Source: Sphingomonas turrisvirgatae (GTDB lineage: Bacteria > Pseudomonadota > Alphaproteobacteria > Sphingomonadales > Sphingomonadaceae). From it: a stretch of DNA of 64,000 nucleotides. Below, in pieces: positions 59,204 to 64,000 of the stretch. The notes under the pieces are model-generated. The model did not search any database. It had not been told where the DNA came from and was given only the letters and a program-made list of their open reading frames with translations. The position numbers were made by a program, and so were the translations under genes. The stretch's first letter is position 1, and each line of letters begins with the position of its first letter. Location: contig NZ_MDDS01000046.1 in the NCBI RefSeq assembly GCF_001721295.1, forward strand, positions 1-64,000, written 5' to 3'.

Positions 59204-60760
59204 TCATTCCCACTCGATCGTGCCGGGCGGCTTCGACGTATAGTCATAGACCACGCGATTGACGCCCTTCACCTCGTTGACGATCCGTGTCGCGACACGC
59301 GTCAGGAAGCTGGCATCGAAGGGGTAGACGTCCGCCGTCATGCCGTCGGTCGACGTCACTCCGCGCAGGCCGCATACGCTGTCATAAGTGCGCCCGTCGC
59401 CCATCACGCCGACGGTCTTCACCGGCAGCAGCACCGCAAACGCCTGCCAGATCGCGTCATACAGCCCGGCGTTGCGGATTTCCTCCAGATACACGGCATC
59501 TGCCTTGCGCAGGATGTCGCAGCGTTCCTTGGTCACCTCGCCCGGGATACGGATCGCAAGGCCCGGCCCCGGGAACGGGTGCCGCCCGACGAACACGTCC
59601 GGCAGGCCCAGCTCCCGGCCGAGCGCGCGCACCTCGTCCTTGAACAGCTCGCGCAGCGGCTCGACCAGCTTCATGTTCATCCGCTCGGGCAGACCGCCGA
59701 CATTGTGGTGGCTCTTGATGGTGACCGATGGACCGCCAGTGAACGACACGCTCTCGATCACGTCGGGGTAGAGTGTGCCCTGCGCCAGGAACTCGGCCCC
59801 GCCGATCTTCTTGGCTTCGGCTTCGAACACGTCGATGAAGGTCTTGCCGATGAACTTGCGCTTGGCTTCGGGATCGGTGACTCCGGCCAGCCCGTTCATG
59901 AACAGCGTCTCGGCGTTCACATGCACCAGCGGGATATTATAGTGTCCGCGGAACAGCGACACGACCTGATCCGCCTCACCCGACCGCATTAGGCCATGGT
60001 CGACGAACACGCAGGTCAGCTGCTCGCCGATCGCTTCATGGATCAGCACCGCCGCCACCGCCGAATCGACACCGCCCGACAGGCCGCAGATCACACGGCC
60101 GGATCCCACTTGCTTGCGGATTTCCTCGATCTTGGTCTGGCGGAACTCCGCCATCGTCCAGTCGCCCTTGAGGCCGCAGACATGCCGCACGAAATTGGCC
60201 AGCAGCTTTCCGCCGTCGGGCGTGTGAACCACCTCGGGGTGGAACTGCATGGCGTAGTAGCGCCGCTTGTCGTCGGCGATCACGGCAAAGGGCGCGCCAG
60301 GGCTGGCCGCCACCGGGCGGAAACCGGGCGCCAGGTTCGTAACCTTGTCGCCATGGCTCATCCATACCTGGTGCCTATCGCCCTCGGTCCACAGCCCGTC
60401 GAACAGCGCGCAGCCATCGGCGATCTCGATGAACGCCCGTCCGAACTCGCCGCTATCACCAAGCTGAACCTGGCCGCCCAGCTGCTGCATCATCACCTGC
60501 TGGCCGTAGCAGATACCCAGCACGGGCAGTCCGCTCTCGAAGATCGTATCGGGTACACGCGGCGAGTCCGCGTCCAGCACCGATGCCGGAGATCCGGACA
60601 GGATCACGCCGCCCGGGCGCATCCGCTCGAACGCCTCGGCGGCGGCGTTGAAGGGCGCGATCTCGCTATAGACCCCCGCCTCGCGCACGCGCCGCGCGAT
60701 CAGCTGAGTCACCTGACTACCGAAATCGACGATGAGAATGGATTCGCTGGGGCCTGTCAT
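59204..60760 (-). CDS. guaA: GMP synthase (glutamine-hydrolysing)
   Basis: A 518-aa full-length enzyme. The glutamine amidotransferase domain (1-190) has Cys84 in LGICYGQQV and the His/Glu pair in [10 protein letters not shown]; the ATP pyrophosphatase domain has the P-loop [12 protein letters not shown]; the C-terminal dimerisation domain ends in the conserved KPPGTIEWE. It makes GMP from XMP, Gln and ATP in the cytoplasm. The start at 60760 ([14 protein letters not shown]) fits the family; the frame is open to 60838. Its 3' end is probably the ICE target and is intact. Confidence 0.97.
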   Translation of the reverse strand: MTGPSESILIVDFGSQVTQLIARRVREAGVYSEIAPFNAAAEAFERMRPGGVILSGSPASVLDADSPRVPDTIFESGLPVLGICYGQQVMMQQLGGQVQLGDSGEFGRAFIEIADGCALFDGLWTEGDRHQVWMSHGDKVTNLAPGFRPVAASPGAPFAVIADDKRRYYAMQFHPEVVHTPDGGKLLANFVRHVCGLKGDWTMAEFRQTKIEEIRKQVGSGRVICGLSGGVDSAVAAVLIHEAIGEQLTCVFVDHGLMRSGEADQVVSLFRGHYNIPLVHVNAETLFMNGLAGVTDPEAKRKFIGKTFIDVFEAEAKKIGGAEFLAQGTLYPDVIESVSFTGGPSVTIKSHHNVGGLPERMNMKLVEPLRELFKDEVRALGRELGLPDVFVGRHPFPGPGLAIRIPGEVTKERCDILRKADAVYLEEIRNAGLYDAIWQAFAVLLPVKTVGVMGDGRTYDSVCGLRGVTSTDGMTADVYPFDASFLTRVATRIVNEVKGVNRVVYDYTSKPPGTIEWE

Positions 60761-60837
60761 GGCGGGTCGATAGGAAGGGCTGCGAGTCGTGTAAAGCCGC
60801 CTTGCCAGCTGCGTCGCGCCGCCCGATAGCTGTGGCA

Positions 60838-62205
60838 ATGGGGGAGATCATCGAGCGTCGCGCCAAGTGGACCGTCGTGGCCATTGCCGTGTTCGGCCTC
60901 GCGCTGCGGATGGCGGCCGCACAGGGCGGGCTGTGGCTCGACGAAGCTTGGTCGGCGGTGATGGCGCAGGAGGCCGGCACCCCACTCGGCATCTTCCTCA
61001 ACATCAATCACGACAACAACCATCATCTCAACTCGCTATGGTTGCAGCTGGTGGGACAGAGCGGGCCGCCCATGCTTCAGCGCGCGCTGTCGATCGTGGC
61101 CGGCACCGTCACCATCCTGATCGCCGCGCGCATCGGCGCACGCCGCAATGCTGGCACTGCGATCCTGACCGCCCTGTTCCTCGCGCTTTCGCCGCTGCTC
61201 GTGACCTATGGCTCGGAAGCGCGCGGCTATGCGCCGATGTTGCTTGCCTTGATGTGCGCGGCCGATCTGGTGGACCGCTGGCTTGCACACCCTGCCACAC
61301 CGCCACCCGCCATCGCGCTTGCCATTGCCGCCCTGCTCGGCCTGCTGGCCCACCTCACAATGGCGTTCGGCCTCGTCGCGCTCGGCCTCTGGTCGTTGTG
61401 GCAGCTGCGTCAGCAGCGAGCCCAGCTGTTCGGCATGCTGGCAAGGCTGTGGGGACTCGCCGCGATGGCGGCGGCTATCGCGCTCGCGCTGATCTTCATA
61501 CCGGCGTGGCGCAGCGGCGGCATGGCCTTCGGGGCCGCGGAGCCGTTCACGTTCATCCAACTCGGCGCAGGCCTGGTGCACGCCTTTCGCTATGCGTTCG
61601 GCGGCATTTGGTCTGCGGTCGCCATCATCGCGCCTGCCGCCATGCTGCTCGGCATCCCCCAGGGACGGCTCGCCGCATGTGGCTATGCCTGCCTGCTCGC
61701 GCCGCCGCTTCTGGTGTTGGCCGCCCAAATGCCCAATGCTGGTTTTGCACGGCTCTATCTGATCCCGGCCACGGGTGCGCTGCTGCTGTTGGCCCTTCTG
61801 CTCGGTAACAGCTTTGCGCAGGGGAAGCGCGTCCTGCCCCTTCTGTTCGCCGCCGCAACCCTGCTGCTGATGGCGTGGGGCACTGCCCCCCTGATCGAGG
61901 GCCGCCGTGCTGACCCCGCTCAGGCCATTGCCGCTATCGCCGCCCGCACCGGGACCGCGGATCTCGCACTCGATCACTCGCGCTCCGAAGCGACACTGCG
62001 CGCCGCGGCCGCCAGCGCCCGCTATCCACTCACCATCCGCCAGTCGTGCCCGGCCGCTCGCTTCCTGTTCCTCGAGCGTGACGGGGATGCCCCCTTCCCC
62101 GCTACCCCCTCGCATTGCGGCGCGCGCTATCGCGGGATCGCCGGCGCCTTCGCCCAAGGCCTTTCCGGCACCCATTGGAAGCTCTACGAACGCGCGGAGA
62201 GGTAG
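60838..62205 (+). CDS. GT-C type membrane glycosyltransferase
   Basis: A 455-aa polytopic protein with about ten membrane helices. After the first helix comes [17 protein letters not shown] with the acidic D-E pair typical of the GT39/PMT-like family, then [14 protein letters not shown]. Such enzymes move sugars from lipid-linked donors on the periplasmic side. The substrate is unknown. It diverges from guaA with 77 bp between. The start at 60838 avoids overlap with the guaA promoter; an upstream in-frame Met at 60802 is possible. Confidence 0.75.
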   Translation: MGEIIERRAKWTVVAIAVFGLALRMAAAQGGLWLDEAWSAVMAQEAGTPLGIFLNINHDNNHHLNSLWLQLVGQSGPPMLQRALSIVAGTVTILIAARIGARRNAGTAILTALFLALSPLLVTYGSEARGYAPMLLALMCAADLVDRWLAHPATPPPAIALAIAALLGLLAHLTMAFGLVALGLWSLWQLRQQRAQLFGMLARLWGLAAMAAAIALALIFIPAWRSGGMAFGAAEPFTFIQLGAGLVHAFRYAFGGIWSAVAIIAPAAMLLGIPQGRLAACGYACLLAPPLLVLAAQMPNAGFARLYLIPATGALLLLALLLGNSFAQGKRVLPLLFAAATLLLMAWGTAPLIEGRRADPAQAIAAIAARTGTADLALDHSRSEATLRAAAASARYPLTIRQSCPAARFLFLERDGDAPFPATPSHCGARYRGIAGAFAQGLSGTHWKLYERAER

Positions 62206-62211
62206 CCAGCG

Positions 62212-63390
62212 ATGTTCTTTTCCTTCGTCGACGAACTGCGCGCCGCTGGCATCCCGGCCAGCCTGAAGGAGCATCTGGTGCTGCTGGAAGCGCTGGACAG
62301 GGATGTGATCGATCGCACGCCCGAGGCTTTCTACTATCTCGCTCGCGCTACCTTCGTGAAGGACGAAGGCCTGCTCGACCGTTTCGACCAGGTGTTCGCC
62401 AAGGTGTTTCGCGGCATCGCATCCAGCTACGGCGTCGAGAATGCCGACTTGCCCGAGGATTGGCTTAAGGCCATCGCAGAGAAATATCTCACCGCCGAAG
62501 AGATGGAGGCGATCAAGTCGCTCGGCTCGTGGGACGAGATCATGGAGACGCTCAAGAAGCGGCTCGAGGAGCAGCAGGGCCGCCACCAGGGCGGCAACAA
62601 GTGGATCGGGACGGGCGGCACCTCACCTTACGGTAATTCGGGCTACAACCCTGAAGGCGTGCGCATCGGCGGCGAGAGCAGGAACAAGCGCGCGCTGAAA
62701 GTCTGGGACCAGCGCGAGTTCAAGAACCTCGATTCGACTCGCGAGCTCGGCACCCGCAACATCAAGGTCGCAATGCGCCGCCTGCGCCGCTTTGCCCGCG
62801 AAGGTGCAGCGGACGAGCTGGATATCGACGCGACCATCGCGGGCACCGCGCGCCAGGGCTGGCTCGACATTCGGATGCGGCCCGAACGCCACAATGCGGT
62901 CAAGCTGCTGCTGTTTCTCGACGTCGGCGGCTCAATGGATCCGTGGGTCAAGCTGTGCGAAGAGCTGTTCAGCGCCGCTACCGCCGAGTTCAAGAATCTG
63001 GAATTCTTCTACTTCCACAACTGCCTTTACGAAGGAGTGTGGAAGGACAATCGCCGCCGCTTTCAGGAGCGTACGCCGACCTTCGACATCCTCCATAGAT
63101 ATGGCCACGACTATAAGGTGATTTTCGTCGGCGACGCGTCGATGTCACCCTATGAGATCAGCCACCCCGGCGGCTCGGTCGAGCATTTCAACGAAGAGGC
63201 CGGCGCCGCGTGGATGCAGCGGGTGACCAATACCTATCCTGCCACGGTCTGGCTGAATCCCATTCCGGAGGCGCAATGGGGCTATTCGCAATCGATTCGC
63301 ATCATGCGCGATCTGGTCAACGACCGGATGTACCCGCTGACTCTCGAGGGCCTGGACGACGCGATGCGTGAACTGAGTCGGAAGACCTAA
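62212..63390 (+). CDS. VWA domain protein, CoxE-like
   Basis: A 392-aa protein. The N-terminal part (ELRAAGIPASLKEHLVLLEA) and the C-terminal VWA domain (MIDAS DVGGSMD at about residue 237, then FVGDASMSPYEI) match the CoxE-like VWA family often paired with MoxR ATPases. A Gly-rich linker follows residue 120. It starts six bases after the GT-C gene. The MoxR partner is not in the window. Function: metal-dependent assembly or chaperone role, by family only. Confidence 0.85.
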   Translation: MFFSFVDELRAAGIPASLKEHLVLLEALDRDVIDRTPEAFYYLARATFVKDEGLLDRFDQVFAKVFRGIASSYGVENADLPEDWLKAIAEKYLTAEEMEAIKSLGSWDEIMETLKKRLEEQQGRHQGGNKWIGTGGTSPYGNSGYNPEGVRIGGESRNKRALKVWDQREFKNLDSTRELGTRNIKVAMRRLRRFAREGAADELDIDATIAGTARQGWLDIRMRPERHNAVKLLLFLDVGGSMDPWVKLCEELFSAATAEFKNLEFFYFHNCLYEGVWKDNRRRFQERTPTFDILHRYGHDYKVIFVGDASMSPYEISHPGGSVEHFNEEAGAAWMQRVTNTYPATVWLNPIPEAQWGYSQSIRIMRDLVNDRMYPLTLEGLDDAMRELSRKT

Positions 63391-63395
63391 GGAGC

Positions 63396-63689
63396 CTAGA
63401 GCCGGTCGACCGCCCGCTGCAACTTGCGCAGCACGGCGACATCGCCTGCCGGCGCGTCCGCCGCATCCTGCGCCAGCGCCATCAGCCGCACCGCGCCAAA
63501 GCTCGCGGCCAGGCCTTTGAGGCGCAGTGCCGATCCGCGCCAGCTTTCGGGATCGGCCGCAGCATTCAGCGCCGCCAACGCACGCTTCGCGCTATCGAGA
63601 AACGCCTCGCGAAGCTCCGCGATCAGCCCGGGCTCGTCGCCCACTGCCGCCGCCAGCGTCGCATCGATTGCACCGGGATCATATGCCAT
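63396..63689 (-). CDS. Hpt-like protein without the phosphorylated histidine
   Basis: A 97-aa four-helix protein of Hpt shape: LIAELREAFLDSAKRALAAL, then WRGSALRLKGLAASFGAVRL, then a last helix LQRAVDRL. In active Hpt domains the motif is AHxLKG; here the place of His is Leu (ALRLKG). It may be a pseudo-phosphotransfer protein or a docking protein. It converges with the VWA gene with five bases between the stops. Confidence 0.65.
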   Translation of the reverse strand: MAYDPGAIDATLAAAVGDEPGLIAELREAFLDSAKRALAALNAAADPESWRGSALRLKGLAASFGAVRLMALAQDAADAPAGDVAVLRKLQRAVDRL

Positions 63690-63770
63690 GCGCCATGTCT
63701 AGGATGGCGTGCTTAACGAGCGGTTTCTCCCCGCTAGTCGCTTGCCGGGTAATCGTGCTAGATCGGGACA

Positions 63771-64000
63771 ATGAACGGGGGCAAGAACACTGCCGGCCTC
63801 GCGCCGGTCGCGGATGACGGGCTGCTGCTCGTCGAGGAACCGGCACCGACGAGCGCCGCGCATCCTTCCTACGATCCGGCCGAAGATGCCGAAGACGAGG
63901 AAGCCTTTCGCACACCCAATGAATGGGCGGTGCCCGTGCTGGCGCTCGGTCTTGTCACCATCTGGTTTGGCGTCATGGGATGGCTGCTCGGCCCCACCTT
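63771..64000 (+). CDS. membrane protein, 5' part only
   Basis: The frame starts at ATG 63771 and runs off the window: 76 residues, with an acidic cytoplasmic stretch (PSYDPAEDAEDEEAFRTPNE) and one membrane helix (VPVLALGLVTIWFGVMGWLL). It diverges from the Hpt-like gene. The family cannot be named from this part. Confidence 0.6.
   Translation, partial: MNGGKNTAGLAPVADDGLLLVEEPAPTSAAHPSYDPAEDAEDEEAFRTPNEWAVPVLALGLVTIWFGVMGWLLGPT

Noticed and set aside
59996..60829. Long frame on the + strand opposite guaA (277 aa), and another at 59156-59992
   Set aside because: Both are antisense shadows of guaA in a GC-rich genome; guaA is unambiguous.
61036..62586. 516-aa frame on the minus strand opposite the glycosyltransferase
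   Set aside because: Gln/Arg/Glu-rich shadow composition; the + strand gene has clear membrane helices and family motifs.

Overview
The window (about 64 kb, GC-rich, dense genes with ATGA/GTGA overlaps) looks like a sphingomonad-type alphaproteobacterium carrying an integrated conjugative element. The inference rests on the Trb/Tra gene set and order, which match the Tn4371-like ICE backbone as it occurs in sphingomonads, and on the chromosomal genes at the right end. No rRNA, tRNA or CRISPR array was recognised.

Layout. (1) 1-8.7 kb: ICE maintenance and DNA-metabolism genes: a strawberry-notch-like helicase C-terminal part, a Toprim protein, DUF2493, DUF736, an XRE regulator, DUF2285 proteins (one frameshifted). 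(2) 8.4-10.7 kb: a plasmid-like replication and partition block: HTH protein, RepA, three iteron-like repeats, ParA, ribbon-helix-helix protein. (3) 10.6-26.8 kb: conjugation genes: TraF protease, lytic transglycosylase, VirD2-like relaxase, TraG coupling protein, then trbBCDEJKLFGI encoding a VirB-type type IV secretion system, DUF2274, and a convergent LysR gene. (4) 27.8-42.6 kb: one 15-kb leftward operon, WYL regulator > SNF2 helicase with DUF3883 > 1413-aa GHKL ATPase > DUF1156 adenine methylase > HEPN-DUF499 ATPase. By content this is a defence system related to, but not the same as, DISARM/BREX-type systems, and it is the most interesting part of the window. (5) 42.7-45.2 kb: a small basic protein, a truncated AddB-like remnant, and a one-gene HipA-type kinase with a fused N-terminal regulator-like domain and two palindromic operators. 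(6) 45.9-56.9 kb: cargo: cytochrome P450 and TetR pair; a leftward set marR-ubiB-mce-ECF sigma-hydrolase diverging from an emrA-emrB-nodT tripartite efflux pump. (7) 57.4-59.2 kb: AlpA-like factor and tyrosine integrase next to a cluster of repeated 9-bp sites, abutting the 3' end of guaA, the probable attachment gene. (8) 59.2-64 kb: chromosome: guaA, a GT-C type membrane glycosyltransferase, a CoxE-like VWA protein, an Hpt-like protein without its histidine, and the start of a membrane protein.

How it works together (inference): the integrase and AlpA factor move the element in and out of guaA; RepA, iterons and ParA could maintain the excised circle; Tra/Trb transfer it; the defence operon and HipA module protect the host or the element; the pump, P450 and lipid-related genes are adaptive cargo. 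The other ICE end lies to the left of the window. It is also possible that the int-proximal cargo (about 27-59 kb) is a separate island stacked beside the ICE.
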